NCBI GenBank assembly: GCA_964411985.1
Contig: CAYPNF010000030.1
Span: 40,287 to 104,286 of the forward strand
DNA: 64,000 nt
Direction: 5' to 3'
Origin: CAYPNF01 sp964411985
GTDB taxonomy: Bacteria > Verrucomicrobiota > Verrucomicrobiia > Limisphaerales > J093
Every line of letters begins with the position of its first letter. Positions within the stretch are counted from its first letter, which is position 1. The notes under the pieces are model-generated. The model saw only the letters and a list, made by a program, of their open reading frames with translations, was not told the origin of the DNA and did no database searches. Shown one piece after another: positions 29,297 to 38,313 of this stretch. A program made the translations under genes and the position numbers.

Positions 29297-29732
29297 GGAG
29301 AGACTATTTCGGTCTGCTTGGCTTGGGCGTACGACATTTGCGCGGCACCGGGAGAGCATGGTCACTGCTTTGTCCTGCAAAATCCAGCGGCAGGGGAGGA
29401 ATAAGTATGAGTCGCCGCTGCGTTCCTGGGGATTCGCGGGACCATTTCTTAATGGTTAGGATATTTGACGCGAATGATACCAAAGCCCAAAGGAGTTCGC
29501 CTCATCCCGGAGGGTTGCTGGTGAGGGTGTTGTGAACGGTTTAGTTAAGTGGGCAGAGGCCTAACCTCTGTTTTCCGAGAGCGATTGGGGCCAATCCCAC
29601 GGAAGGCCCTTATCCTTTCCTTGGGGCGGTGACCGTTCTGCTTGGCAGATTCATGGCCCAGGAAGGCCGGCAATCCAATCACTCCCGGCCGTTTCCGAAG
29701 AAAACACGAATCAACTCAAGAACAAATGCCTT
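29297..29732. other. Intergenic region before the recA promoter
   Basis: About 435 bases with no supported gene. I looked for the LexA box reported, as I recall, for Verrucomicrobium spinosum (TGTTC-N4-GAACA) near recA and did not find a clear one. Confidence 0.4.
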
Positions 29733-29765
29733 GGACAGCCTTTGTCCAATGCCCTGTGTTTTACT
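29733..29765 (+). promoter_or_regulatory. Dyad-TGTCC-type promoter of recA
   Basis: GGACAGCCTTTGTCC (29733-29747) is a perfect inverted repeat with 5-bp arms. Twelve bases later comes TTTACT (29760-29765) as a -10 box, preceded by the extended element TGT. An ATG follows 6 bases after the -10 at 29772. There is no -35 box at 17 bp. The arrangement is shared with seven other promoters in this window. Confidence 0.65.
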
Positions 29766-29771
29766 GGGCGC

Positions 29772-29813
29772 ATGAAAACGACGAAACTATGGCTCCCAGC
29801 GCAAAGCGCCTAA
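29772..29813 (+). CDS. Predicted 13-codon recA leader ORF
   Basis: The first ATG after the recA -10 box opens a 13-codon frame, MKTTKLWLPAQSA, that ends with TAA 11 bases before the probable recA start at 29825. If the mRNA is leaderless, ribosomes would start here and reach recA by re-initiation. Whether it is translated is unknown. A parallel leader ORF precedes recC. Confidence 0.35.
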   Translation: MKTTKLWLPAQSA

Positions 29814-29824
29814 CCCCACATCTT

Positions 29825-30901
29825 ATGGCCAAAACGATCCCTGTCCCAACGCCGGAAGCCAATCCTAGGAAAGAAGCCCTGGATTGTGCGATCTCCACCA
29901 TCACCAAGGCCTTTGGTTCTGGCAGCATTATGCGCCTAGGGGAGGCCCAAGCCTTCGGAACAATCAAGGTCATCCCCACCGGTTCCTTTTCGTTGGACTG
30001 TGCCTTGGGGGTTGGGGGGTGGCCTCGTGGTCGGGTGGTGGAACTCTATGGCCCGGAGTCTTCGGGCAAAACCACCTTAATGCTCTCGGCGATCGCCAAC
30101 GCCCAGAAGGCGGGAGGAGTGGCGGTGTTCATCGACGCGGAGCATGCCCTGGACCCGAAATATGCCAAGAACCTGGGGGTCGACCTCGAGAGCCTGCTGG
30201 TTTCCCAGCCCAGCAATGGAGAAGAGGCTCTCACCATCGTGGAAACCATGGCCAGGTCGCATGCCGTGGATCTGATCTGCATTGATTCGGTGGCGGCCCT
30301 GATCCCCAAATCCGAACTGGAAGGCGACATGGGGATGGCGACCATGGGGATGCAGGCTCGCCTGATGAGTCAGGCTTTAAGAAAACTGACGGCTCTCTTG
30401 TCCAAGGCCGGCACCTGCTGCATCTTCTCGAACCAACTTCGGGAAAAGGTGGGGGTGATGTTCGGTAACCCAGAAACCACTCCGGGCGGAAAGGCTTTAA
30501 AGTTCTACGCTAGTGTTCGGGCGGACATCCGCAGAAAAGACACGATCAAAGACGCTACGGGGGCGGCGGTGGGGAATCACGTGAAGGTGAAGGTCGTGAA
30601 AAACAAGGTGGCCCCACCCTTTGCCGAAGCAGAGTTCGACATCTTGTTTGGCACGGGTGTCAATAGGTCGGCGGACGTCTTGGAGTTGGCTATCGCGGAC
30701 GATGTCGTTCAAAAGCGCGGGGCCTGGCTTCAATTCAGCGGCGAACTCATCGGGCAGGGGAAAGAGGCGTCCGCCAAAGCGCTCGATGCCAATCCCAAAC
30801 TCTCCAACCAGATCGCCGATGCGGTCTTGGAGAAGCGCGGCAGAGTCAAGGTGGTTGAGGCCATCACCGCAGGCCAGGGGGCGGAGGAAGCCGCAGCTTG
30901 A
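29825..30901 (+). CDS. recA: RecA recombinase
   Basis: The product is about 358 residues when started at MAKTIPVPTPEANPRKEA; upstream in-frame starts at 29789 and 29642 would add residues not typical of RecA. It forms ATP-dependent filaments on single-stranded DNA, pairs homologous strands and triggers LexA cleavage. Walker A reads GPESSGKTT, the SIMRLG motif is present, and loop L2 reads GVMFGNPETTPGGKALKFY. Walker B is in LICIDSVAALIP, and the polymerisation and C-terminal regions are complete. The C-terminal tail is Ala-rich and not strongly acidic, unlike E. coli RecA. Its promoter carries the GGACA-N5-TGTCC dyad. Whether this is the only recA of the genome cannot be told from this window. 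Confidence 0.95.
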   Translation: MAKTIPVPTPEANPRKEALDCAISTITKAFGSGSIMRLGEAQAFGTIKVIPTGSFSLDCALGVGGWPRGRVVELYGPESSGKTTLMLSAIANAQKAGGVAVFIDAEHALDPKYAKNLGVDLESLLVSQPSNGEEALTIVETMARSHAVDLICIDSVAALIPKSELEGDMGMATMGMQARLMSQALRKLTALLSKAGTCCIFSNQLREKVGVMFGNPETTPGGKALKFYASVRADIRRKDTIKDATGAAVGNHVKVKVVKNKVAPPFAEAEFDILFGTGVNRSADVLELAIADDVVQKRGAWLQFSGELIGQGKEASAKALDANPKLSNQIADAVLEKRGRVKVVEAITAGQGAEEAAA

Positions 30902-31078
30902 CCTGGACCATTTCAGGAATTAGTTCCGATCGAGCCGGGCCTTGCGCAACCGATCTCTGGTACCGGTGCCGATGGCGCGGTTCGGGCTGGCAGCATTAGA
31001 GTGAGAAAGCCTGGGGTTTCCATGGACAGCGCCTGGGCACGGGATCCTTTGATTGGGTTCATGGAAAACCTAGAACCG

Positions 31079-31101
31079 GGTGTCCGAGGGTGTCGGACAC
31101 C
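31079..31101. terminator. 9-bp stem-loop between recA and the HAD gene
   Basis: GGTGTCCGA and TCGGACACC form a perfect 9-bp stem with a 5-base loop (GGGTG), about 180 bases after recA and between convergent genes. No T-run follows on either strand, so it may be a stable 3' end hairpin or an operator. The rest of 30902-31300 shows no gene. Confidence 0.4.
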
Positions 31102-31300
31102 ACAGACCTGCCGATTGTACATGCGCCGGTCTCGTGGCCGTCATCATCACAAATCTCATTCAGACCCAGCGACCGTGATGAGAGCATGAGGCAGTCAAAC
31201 CAGCGTTGATGGGCTGGAGCCTCCTGCTTCCGGGCGGATGCGACCATCGAAGCGGAACCTCGGCCACAGTGTCTTTGGTGATCTGGTCGCGAGCCTGCAT

Positions 31301-32296
31301 CTACAGGCTGGCTGCCGGCGCGTGCCGATCAAGGTCGATCTGGTGACATCGGGTCAGGACCGCGGTACGCAGAAGAGAGCCCAACTCGTCCCCCTTGCGA
31401 TATTTTGGCGCGTGACAGCTGACCACTCGCTCCGTTTTCAGGAAGTCCAGAAAGGCCCTCTTGGTGGAGCGTTCCTCGCTGGGGAAAAACACGCCAAAGG
31501 GCGTACCCCCGTTCTTTTTTACGAGTGAGAAGCAGGGGATGTCTGTAAGGCCGTCGCCGACGTAAATCATGTTCGGGAACGGCACGCGGCGTTTGGGGTC
31601 AGGGATATCTCTGTTCACCAGATAGGGGTTACCCTTTGACTGATCCTGGTTCAGTCCCTTATTGATCTCGAATAGGTAACGGGTCTTCTCCGTGAAGGTC
31701 ATGCAGCGCTTGAGACTCCGCACGCAGCCTTGGCTCTGATCCTCTGCGAACTCGCTGCCATACACGGCCTTGAAATACCGGCCCACGACCCGGCTGCCGC
31801 AGATGATCTCCCGCAACCCGCTGGAAATGATGTAGAACTCGATATCGATATCCTGGAAGCCCGCGACGATCCGCCTCAGTTCGGTGAACAGGCCGGGAAT
31901 CCCCGGGTAAAAGTCCCCATCCAAAGTCTGGCCAAAACTGCGCAGATCCTGGTTGCTGAGCCTCCCCAGAGGCTTGCGCGGACCGACGCGCTCCAGGAGC
32001 ATTTGCAGCCATGCCAGGGTGGGGTCAAATCCTTCCTGGATACGCCGGGTCGCTTCGACCCTCCAGAATTGGTGAGTGTCGACGCCGTAGGAGGCCAGGA
32101 GTTTAGTGGTGGAGTCTGGAACTAGAGTGTCATCGAAGTCGAAAACCACCGCCAGGATTTCCCCGTCACCCCGGTGGGGAAGAGTTGGTCGGACATCCTG
32201 GCCCTTCGCCGATCCCGTAACCAGGGATCCGCCAGGGGGGGGATGGTTTCTGCGTGATTTGGCAAGGGAACCAAGCTGCTTGGCTGTCGATTTCAC
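31301..32296 (-). CDS. HAD-superfamily phosphatase
   Basis: The 331-residue protein has the three haloacid-dehalogenase motifs. Motif I is VVFDFDDTLVP (about 51-61), with both catalytic Asp residues. Motif II is FYIISSG (about 152-158). Motif III is YVGDGLTDIPCF. The cap region lies between motifs I and II, as in phosphoserine-phosphatase-like enzymes. It should hydrolyse a small phosphomonoester in the cytoplasm; the substrate is unknown. The first 45 residues are basic and Pro-rich, so the GTG start at 32296 may be too far upstream. It is on the opposite strand from recA and followed by the NERD-helicase gene on the same strand, with a gap of about 60 bp between them. Confidence 0.85.
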   Translation of the reverse strand: MKSTAKQLGSLAKSRRNHPPPGGSLVTGSAKGQDVRPTLPHRGDGEILAVVFDFDDTLVPDSTTKLLASYGVDTHQFWRVEATRRIQEGFDPTLAWLQMLLERVGPRKPLGRLSNQDLRSFGQTLDGDFYPGIPGLFTELRRIVAGFQDIDIEFYIISSGLREIICGSRVVGRYFKAVYGSEFAEDQSQGCVRSLKRCMTFTEKTRYLFEINKGLNQDQSKGNPYLVNRDIPDPKRRVPFPNMIYVGDGLTDIPCFSLVKKNGGTPFGVFFPSEERSTKRAFLDFLKTERVVSCHAPKYRKGDELGSLLRTAVLTRCHQIDLDRHAPAASL

Positions 32297-32357
32297 GGCC
32301 AGTTCCTCCGGCAGAAGTCTTTTGTTCTCGTGGACATAGCTTGCGGCAGCTTAGGTG

Positions 32358-34067
32358 TCACCTGGACTGGATGATGGCTAACAATTGGCGCGCCCGACTA
32401 GCTCCCATGAACCAACCGATACGGTCATCGTCGCTGAGAGTGTCCCAAGGAGCGTAGTCCACGAGCAATACTGCCAGTGCGTCAAGTCCCTTGGCTCGAT
32501 TGACGGAGAGCATGCCAATCTCCCCCGGACGCCGCCCCAGATGATCGACCAACGAACAACCCGCAAGCTGCACGCACTCTCGTAGAGCTGAATCGACCTT
32601 GCGGCTGCGTCGTGAAAGCACCAGCACCTGTTCAGGTCGGCACCAACCCCGCTCCAACCAGTCCGAGATGATCCTGTCGGCGAGAGCAGGGACTTGAGCT
32701 GCTTCGACGGTGTGCTCAGCCACCTCCGGGCCATCGGGGAGGCTCCCGCGTTGAACCAAACCTCCAGCCAGTTGCTGCAACGCTTGGGAGGGCAGGGACT
32801 TGAGGTATTCGAAAACCGGTAGAGTGTAGCGAACAGTGCGGGTGAGCCGCACTTGGACAGGACGGTAGCCAGGAGTCCCCAAGAGGGTTGGTACACTGAA
32901 ACCGCCCCCGCTTCGGAAGGCGGGCCGCTGGGCCGGGTCGAGGAACACCGCCAGTCTCGAGTTGGTCTTTTCCTTGAGCAACTCCCAATAGACACCCCAC
33001 CAACCGGGGCCCGCCCAGTCTTCCGGAAATCCCGGAATGGCTGTGTCGTGATCCTGACCTTCATCGGCAACCAACGCGTCGAACTCGGGTCGACAGTGAC
33101 CTTCGCTCACGATCTGCACCAGCAATTGAGGCAGGTCGCACTCGTAGAAACGGGTTCTAGCGGTGGTTTCTTGCGGGACGTCATAATCCATGCCTGTCGC
33201 GCTCACCAGGCCTGAGGCCAGTTCTTCCCATGCCCGCACGACAATCTCACCCCGCTTCACTTGCTTGCGGGCTTTGGCCCGCTCGGCCATTTCGCGGATC
33301 AGGGCGGTCAAGGCGTGGTTGTAGCAGAGGAAGAGCACCCTGGCACCCGTGTTGGCCCAGCGGCAGGCCAATTCGAATGCCATCCACGTTTTGCCGCTTC
33401 CCGCGCCACCTTGAACGAGGAATTGCTGGTTGTCTTTAAGGTTGTCGAGGAGTTCGTAGCTGGCCTCAGTCTGGCGCAGGAGAGCGCGGTCGGTCTCATC
33501 CACGAAATGGCGGATGGCCTTGGGGGTGATGGCACTGCCGAAAGTGTCGAAGAAAATGTCCCGGGATCGCCCGTCCAGGAAGGCGCCCCAGTCGCTCATC
33601 CTCTTGTTCCAGGACGAGGCAAAATCCTGCAGGTCGGCACGATCCAGGATGAACTGCCGGGGGATCCCGTGATGGCTCTGAGTCTTGGCGCCGAGGGAAA
33701 GTTCGGGCAAGGCCAGGGCCCGGCCGACAAAAAGCGAAGGTCGCGCACCTTGGCTCTCTTTAGTCTCCCAGAGGACCCCCTTCCACTCAGCGTCAAGCTG
33801 GACCTGCGGGTTATCCCCGTCTGCGGTGTCCCACCTGCCGGTGTGTGGATTGAAGTCGAGCGTTCCGCGCTTGGCCTCCAGTACCATCAGTCCTCCGTTC
33901 GGACCCAGGACGAGGAAGTCGCCCTCCCGCACCGTCCCCTGATCATCGTGATAGTGGAAGCCCCAGCGGACGATCCATTCATCGGGCAGAGCCGCCAGGA
34001 ATTCGGCGACCTGCAGCTCGCCTAAGTCGCATTTCTCACGGGGACGGTTGAGATACCAGAGTGCCAT
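32358..34067 (-). CDS. NERD-nuclease and UvrD-like helicase protein
   Basis: The 569-residue protein combines an N-terminal NERD domain (about 15-120) with a superfamily 1 helicase core. The NERD part has the nuclease-type signature in GDFLVLGPNGGLMVLEAKRG (Asp and E-x-K). The helicase has Walker A GGAGSGKTWMA (about 220), Walker B LVADEGQD (about 340), an Arg-finger region around LTRTVRYTLPVFEY, and the late motif GEIGMLSVNRAKGLDALAVL. NERD-helicases occur in plasmids and in defence or repair islands. It is expected to unwind and possibly cut DNA. A TTTAGA box 5 bp before the ATG suggests a leaderless mRNA. Confidence 0.85.
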   Translation of the reverse strand: MALWYLNRPREKCDLGELQVAEFLAALPDEWIVRWGFHYHDDQGTVREGDFLVLGPNGGLMVLEAKRGTLDFNPHTGRWDTADGDNPQVQLDAEWKGVLWETKESQGARPSLFVGRALALPELSLGAKTQSHHGIPRQFILDRADLQDFASSWNKRMSDWGAFLDGRSRDIFFDTFGSAITPKAIRHFVDETDRALLRQTEASYELLDNLKDNQQFLVQGGAGSGKTWMAFELACRWANTGARVLFLCYNHALTALIREMAERAKARKQVKRGEIVVRAWEELASGLVSATGMDYDVPQETTARTRFYECDLPQLLVQIVSEGHCRPEFDALVADEGQDHDTAIPGFPEDWAGPGWWGVYWELLKEKTNSRLAVFLDPAQRPAFRSGGGFSVPTLLGTPGYRPVQVRLTRTVRYTLPVFEYLKSLPSQALQQLAGGLVQRGSLPDGPEVAEHTVEAAQVPALADRIISDWLERGWCRPEQVLVLSRRSRKVDSALRECVQLAGCSLVDHLGRRPGEIGMLSVNRAKGLDALAVLLVDYAPWDTLSDDDRIGWFMGASRARQLLAIIQSR

Positions 34068-34608
34068 AACGGTCTAAACCAAAACGTTAAGAACTGCTAG
34101 TGGCCACCCAACCACATGGATCTCCACGCGATCCCTGCCGTGCAGGGCCAAGGTGCTTTGCACGGTTGATTTGGGTGATGTCACCCCAGAGAAATAGCGG
34201 AAATACACCGGCGACACAAGTCTATCCCGGCAGACTTCGCAACGGTAAGAGGGGAATGAAATGGGACTTCGGGATACGGGTTGAAGGGCGGGAGGGTTCA
34301 GTCATGGTTCACAACTTTTGCAGCGTGGGTGAGGGGCTTCCCTACGAGCGCATGGGCTCTTGAGGGGCGTGAGCGTTGCTAAGGCTGAGGCGTCGATCCT
34401 GAGAATCCGCTCTCCGGGGACACTCTGGCAGGGGGGGACGGTTCGCGAAGAAGCGGCCCGCCGGGTTGCCGGGCTGCGAAGGTATGGCTTCCTCCTTTAC
34501 CAGCCTGGGTCGGGGCGCTACGGTTGGGAATTCCCGGTAGGATGAGGGGATGGTTGGGTTATCGGGAATGAACAGGACTGAAACATGTCGGAATAGCATA
34601 TCATTCGT
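34068..34608. other. Intergenic region upstream of the 34609 gene
   Basis: About 540 bases. It contains an imperfect palindrome GGGTGATGTCACCC at 34173-34186 that includes TGTCA, but no TAnnnT box follows at the right distance (TAGCGG at 11 bp). I see no supported gene; a 61-codon plus-strand ORF at 34360-34545 has no recognisable features. Confidence 0.35.
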
Positions 34609-35319
34609 ATGAGCGTGAATCGCGTGTTGGAGATCGTACAGAGCCTCCTGCAAAGTCTGGGTGAGGAACCGCGCCGCCAGGTCGAGGCCTTTGTCCATAG
34701 CTTGCGCGACGAGGGAAGACTTTCCCCAAGCCAGATCATCGAGCGATCACAGGGCCTGCTGAACGAGGAGAGTTTTCGGGAATTGAAAAGCCTCCTTTAC
34801 CAGCATGGTGTCATCACCGGCGGCCAGCGCAGCGGTTTGGTGCGTTTGCGGCGCGACGAGGACTTTGAATCCGCCTCACCCGAAACCGCCGCGAATACTG
34901 AACCAGCAACCAGCAGTGGCACGGTCGAGGTGAAGAGAGACAAGGAAGATTTCATGACCGACAAACTTCTCGCCGAGGTGATCACGTATCAGACCTTTGC
35001 CCACTACGTTTTCGCCGCCTACCACAAGCCTTGGGAGTCCGTATTTCGACCACCTGAGGAGGACGAGTTCGAACGGATGACCCTCCTCCAGAAGCACGGC
35101 ATCGGCGTTTTGTGGGTCACCCATCAGCGCCAAGGGGCCAAGCTAAAGAACTTTCGGTGTGTAATGGCCCAGAATGCGCTGCGAGGGGAGCCCTCTGCCG
35201 ACCATTGGTCCTTGATCCTTGATACTCACGGAGACGCCCTGACGGATCAAGACGGCAAGCCGCTGCCCGATCTCCGCAGGGCAGCCAGCATCTACTTTCA
35301 GCAGGCGCTCATTGGGTGA
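34609..35319 (+). CDS. Hypothetical protein upstream of the WYL regulator
   Basis: The 236-residue protein has two parts. The N-terminal 75 residues are helical and end in a GGQRSGLVRLRRDEDF segment like the end of a small DNA- or protein-binding domain. The C-terminal part (about 115-236) contains TFAHYVFAAYHKPWESVFRP, a WVTHQRQG strand and a final helix RRAASIYFQQALIG. I do not recognise either. No signal peptide is present. The stop TGA at 35317-35319 is followed at once by an in-frame GTG of the WYL gene, so the pair is probably one transcription unit. Confidence 0.6.
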   Translation: MSVNRVLEIVQSLLQSLGEEPRRQVEAFVHSLRDEGRLSPSQIIERSQGLLNEESFRELKSLLYQHGVITGGQRSGLVRLRRDEDFESASPETAANTEPATSSGTVEVKRDKEDFMTDKLLAEVITYQTFAHYVFAAYHKPWESVFRPPEEDEFERMTLLQKHGIGVLWVTHQRQGAKLKNFRCVMAQNALRGEPSADHWSLILDTHGDALTDQDGKPLPDLRRAASIYFQQALIG

Positions 35320-35424
35320 GTGGCAGGGGATAAGCTCGGGCGGGATACGTTGGCCTCCCTGAGTCCAGAGCAGACTTGGCGACGCCGTTTGAGCGTGAGA
35401 GAGTTTGGTCTTTCGGCACGACTT

Positions 35425-36453
35425 ATGGCTAAGAAACCAGAGCAGTTGCATGTTCGGCCGCCACTGGAGCGGATGCTTCGCTTTCATAACCTGGCGGGCA
35501 ACCGCGCCTATCCCAATTGCGCGAAGATCGCTCGGGAATTCGAGGTCTCCGTTCGCACAATCATGCGCGACGTGGCCTTTATGCGCGACCGTTTCCGGCT
35601 GCCCATCGAATTCGACGCCGAGCGCAGGGGGTATTACTACACGCGACCGGTTCACGAGTTTCCCCTATGTTCCATTAGCGAAGCGGAGCTCTTTTCGCTG
35701 CTCGTGGCCCACAAGGTAATCGATCAATACCAGGGGACCCCCTTCGTAAAGCCTTTGGACAGTGCGTTCCGGAAACTGATTACGCTCCTGGGCCAGAACC
35801 CTGATCTGTCCCTGGGCCAGTTGGACGAGTTCATCTCCTTCAGGCCGTTCGCACCCGGGGATCATGATCTGGAAATGTTCGAGGCAGTGACCACCGCCGT
35901 GCGGCAGCGTCGTTGCCTGCGCTGCCTGTACCGCAACTTGGGCGCCAAAGGCTTCGTTTTGCGCACGATTCATCCCCACCATCTGGCTTGCGTCGAAAAC
36001 CACTGGTATCTCTTCGCCTTCGATCCGGGCAAGAAGGCAATGCGCACCTTCCTGCTGGCCCGCATGAAGCAGGTGGAAGTAGGCAAAGAACGCTTCACAC
36101 CGATCAAGGACTTCGACCCTGACGAGTACCTCAGCGGGAGCTTAAGTGTGTTCAAGGGCAGCCAGGATCACGAGGTTGTGGTGGATTTTGATCCGTGGGC
36201 GGCGGAGCTGGTCCGAGGCCGGCGTTGGCATTCTACCCAGAAACTGATCGATCTTCCGGAGAATCGGCTGCGTATTCAAATGCGGCTCAACAGCTTGGAA
36301 GAGGCGGAGCGATGGGTGCTAAGTTGGGGTACGCACGCTGCCGTGATCAAACCCAAGTTACTCGTCAACCGACTGCGTGCCACCACCGCCGCTTTGCACC
36401 AATTGTATGGCGGCGGTGACCCATCCTCTGAAGTCGGTGGGAGCGGCATCTGA
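35425..36453 (+). CDS. WYL-domain transcriptional regulator
   Basis: The product is about 342 residues from MAKKPEQLHVRPP; a GTG at 35320 would add 35 residues of weak sequence. An N-terminal winged HTH of the DeoR type (about 8-75) reads PPLERMLRFHNL, then EFEVSVRTIMRDVAFMRD. The WYL domain (about 145-230) has RTIHPHHLACVENHWYLFAF, with the name-giving Trp-Tyr-Leu, and FLLARMKQVEV. A WCX C-terminal extension ends the protein. WYL domains bind nucleic acid or nucleotide signals, and the actinobacterial WYL protein PafBC activates DNA-damage genes from TGTC-type promoters. This gene sits within 10 kb of recA, recCBD and several promoters of that type, so it is the best candidate regulator. It probably forms an operon with the 34609 gene. 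Confidence 0.85.
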   Translation: MAKKPEQLHVRPPLERMLRFHNLAGNRAYPNCAKIAREFEVSVRTIMRDVAFMRDRFRLPIEFDAERRGYYYTRPVHEFPLCSISEAELFSLLVAHKVIDQYQGTPFVKPLDSAFRKLITLLGQNPDLSLGQLDEFISFRPFAPGDHDLEMFEAVTTAVRQRRCLRCLYRNLGAKGFVLRTIHPHHLACVENHWYLFAFDPGKKAMRTFLLARMKQVEVGKERFTPIKDFDPDEYLSGSLSVFKGSQDHEVVVDFDPWAAELVRGRRWHSTQKLIDLPENRLRIQMRLNSLEEAERWVLSWGTHAAVIKPKLLVNRLRATTAALHQLYGGGDPSSEVGGSGI

Positions 36454-36528
36454 TCCCAGCGCGATGGCTCGTTTGCTGTCGGGTTCCTCGGCATGTCAGA
36501 CTCTTTTCTTTTGCCAGTTTGAAGGGCA

Positions 36529-36561
36529 GGACTACGGATGTCACAGGTGGTTAGCTAGTCT
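36529..36561 (+). promoter_or_regulatory. TGTCA-N12-TAnnnT promoter of the ClpP-like gene
   Basis: GGACTACGGATGTCA (36529-36543) is followed by 12 bases and the -10 box TAGTCT (36556-36561). Six bases later comes the ATG at 36568, so a leaderless mRNA is predicted. No -35 box is seen at 17 bp. Confidence 0.6.
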
Positions 36562-36567
36562 AGGGGC

Positions 36568-37287
36568 ATGAAAACAAAGAAGACAAACCCTAGTCACCCT
36601 ACTGGTCCCAAAGCCGACGGGAAAGGTCCGGAGTCGGAACGTCTGGCAGCGGGTCCCACCGACCTCTGCCTACCTGATTGCGACTCCAGTTCCGAGTTGC
36701 AGTCCGTTGTTGAAACACTCGAGCGGGCTCTGGCTTGCAGGCCGCGGGTGCTAACGCTGCGATTCATCGGAGTGCACCACATGAACCCCGATCCAGCCTT
36801 GGTGATTCACGACCTCCTGATGCAACGAAGCCCGCAAACCAGGCTTCACACCGTGGCGCACTCCCCTTTATTGGGGGGTGGAGTCTTGCTTTGGCTGGCT
36901 GGGGACATCCGCAGCATCCGACCCAATACGTACCTTTTTCTGCCAAATCGCAAGACCGGACCATCCCGCCGGTCTCTGCCCCCATGGCTTGAAACAGAGA
37001 CCTGGAACATCGAAGAGCCCGGTTCGGAGGTGAACCTTTTCGCCGTCGATTACGACACGCTTCTAGGGTTGATAAACCAGTATCTGCCGGTTTCGGAAAT
37101 GCTCGGCAAACCGATCCTGCCCGCACAACTCCGTGAGTTTGGGTTGCTTGGGTCCGGGCCGATGGAGGATTACCTCAAGACGGCCTTCAGCCCCCGGAAA
37201 GAGACGAGCGATCCCGCGCCGGCGTCCCAAGAGGGGGCTCGATCTAAGACCCAGTCAGTTGACCCAGAAGCCTTGAACCCATCTTGA
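36568..37287 (+). CDS. ClpP/crotonase-fold protein lacking the catalytic serine
   Basis: The 239-residue protein resembles the ClpP/SppA fold in its middle. The strand VLTLRFIGVHHMNPDPALVI is like ClpP's substrate-cleft strand, TRLHTVAHSPLLGGGVLLWL corresponds to the helix carrying the ClpP nucleophile, and RPNTYLFLPN and ILPAQLREFGLL match later elements. Where ClpP has its catalytic Ser the sequence has Gly residues, so it is probably not a protease. The N- and C-termini are Pro- and Ser-rich. The assignment is by pattern only and of modest certainty. It is transcribed from the TGTCA-type promoter. Confidence 0.5.
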   Translation: MKTKKTNPSHPTGPKADGKGPESERLAAGPTDLCLPDCDSSSELQSVVETLERALACRPRVLTLRFIGVHHMNPDPALVIHDLLMQRSPQTRLHTVAHSPLLGGGVLLWLAGDIRSIRPNTYLFLPNRKTGPSRRSLPPWLETETWNIEEPGSEVNLFAVDYDTLLGLINQYLPVSEMLGKPILPAQLREFGLLGSGPMEDYLKTAFSPRKETSDPAPASQEGARSKTQSVDPEALNPS

Positions 37288-38313
37288 GGCATGGGTGTCC
37301 GAGTTGGCTCGCCGCGGCTGATCCTCCAGTCCCAGATTGTTCGACATTGTCCTGCCGAGTTGCCTCTCTCCCACTGGCAGCTTCCCAGATGCGTCTTTGG
37401 CGAGGTTCATGACGGTGGGGCTACAGTACAATGGTGGATTAGAATCGCCAGCGGTCCGCGCCGAGGCCTTTTCCAGCCTGGTTCCTGGCGTGGCGATTGA
37501 GACCGCAAGACGCGTGCCTTCATGAAACCTCCGCCCCAGACAGCGGAAAGGCTGGGCACGCCCTCCTGTCGATCCCGGTATCCTGGGCTCAGGATCGGGA
37601 GTTGGAGCCGTGGCAGGAGGCCCAGCCCATCCTTCTCGGTGAACGATCCGAGGTGGTCCTTCACCCGGCTCTGGAAGCGCCAACCGAGTAGCACTTCTGC
37701 TCCGTGAGGAACTTCAACAGAACCGTGAATAGCCTGGGCCTCAAAGAGAACCCTTTGTTCACAATTTGCCAGGGTCCCGAGGCTGGCCAGAGTATTCCGT
37801 GGTTCCGTCAGCAAATGAGGCTCGTGGATCTGCGGTTGCAGGCGCTGTTTTCCAGGTTTCAATCACCCCGCTGCTTCCTAGGAGAAATGCCTCCCTGGGC
37901 CTTGGACAATCGACGAGGGTAGGAACGAGGGCTGTGAACTCGCCGCCTGTCGTGGCCCCAGAGGGGGACTGACAGGGAAGGGGGGCGAACGATTGGACAT
38001 GAGTCTACGCATGCAGCACACGGTGATGGATCACCTCTCTGCGATGCTGAACGTCGCTCGCAAACTGCAAAGATGGAAAGGTTTTGGGCACAAGGCCGTG
38101 GATGAGTATGGTGTCCTCTGGGATCGCTTGGGAATGGCGAAAACGGAAGTGCATGGTGTTCAGAGTGAGGATGTGCGCCAGATGCCCTAAGCTGCGGGTA
38201 CATTTCCCTAGCGGCGCGTCCAGTCGAGGGTTTGGGTGCTTTTCTAGAACCGGGTGAAGAAGGAAACGATCCCCGGCAGGGTTACTCCATTTTTTCAAGG
38301 AATTGGGATGCTA
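37288..38313. other. One-kilobase stretch without a supported gene
   Basis: Several frames of 60-150 codons are open on both strands, overlapping each other, and none has a recognisable motif. A 62-codon plus-strand frame at 37337-37525 has the most protein-like composition but no good start signal. I do not annotate it. Confidence 0.35.

Noticed and set aside
29297..29732. LexA-type box upstream of recA
   Set aside because: No TGTTC-N4-GAACA-like sequence was seen by eye; only the GGACA-N5-TGTCC dyad stands out.
34173..34186. GGGTGATGTCACCC as another member of the TGTC promoter set
   Set aside because: It contains TGTCA, but the box 11 bp downstream is TAGCGG, the flanking half-site is wrong and no gene starts nearby.
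37407..37862. 151-codon minus-strand ORF in the 1-kb gap
   Set aside because: Overlaps several other open frames; composition is rich in Arg, Pro and Gly, as expected for shadow frames in GC-rich DNA.
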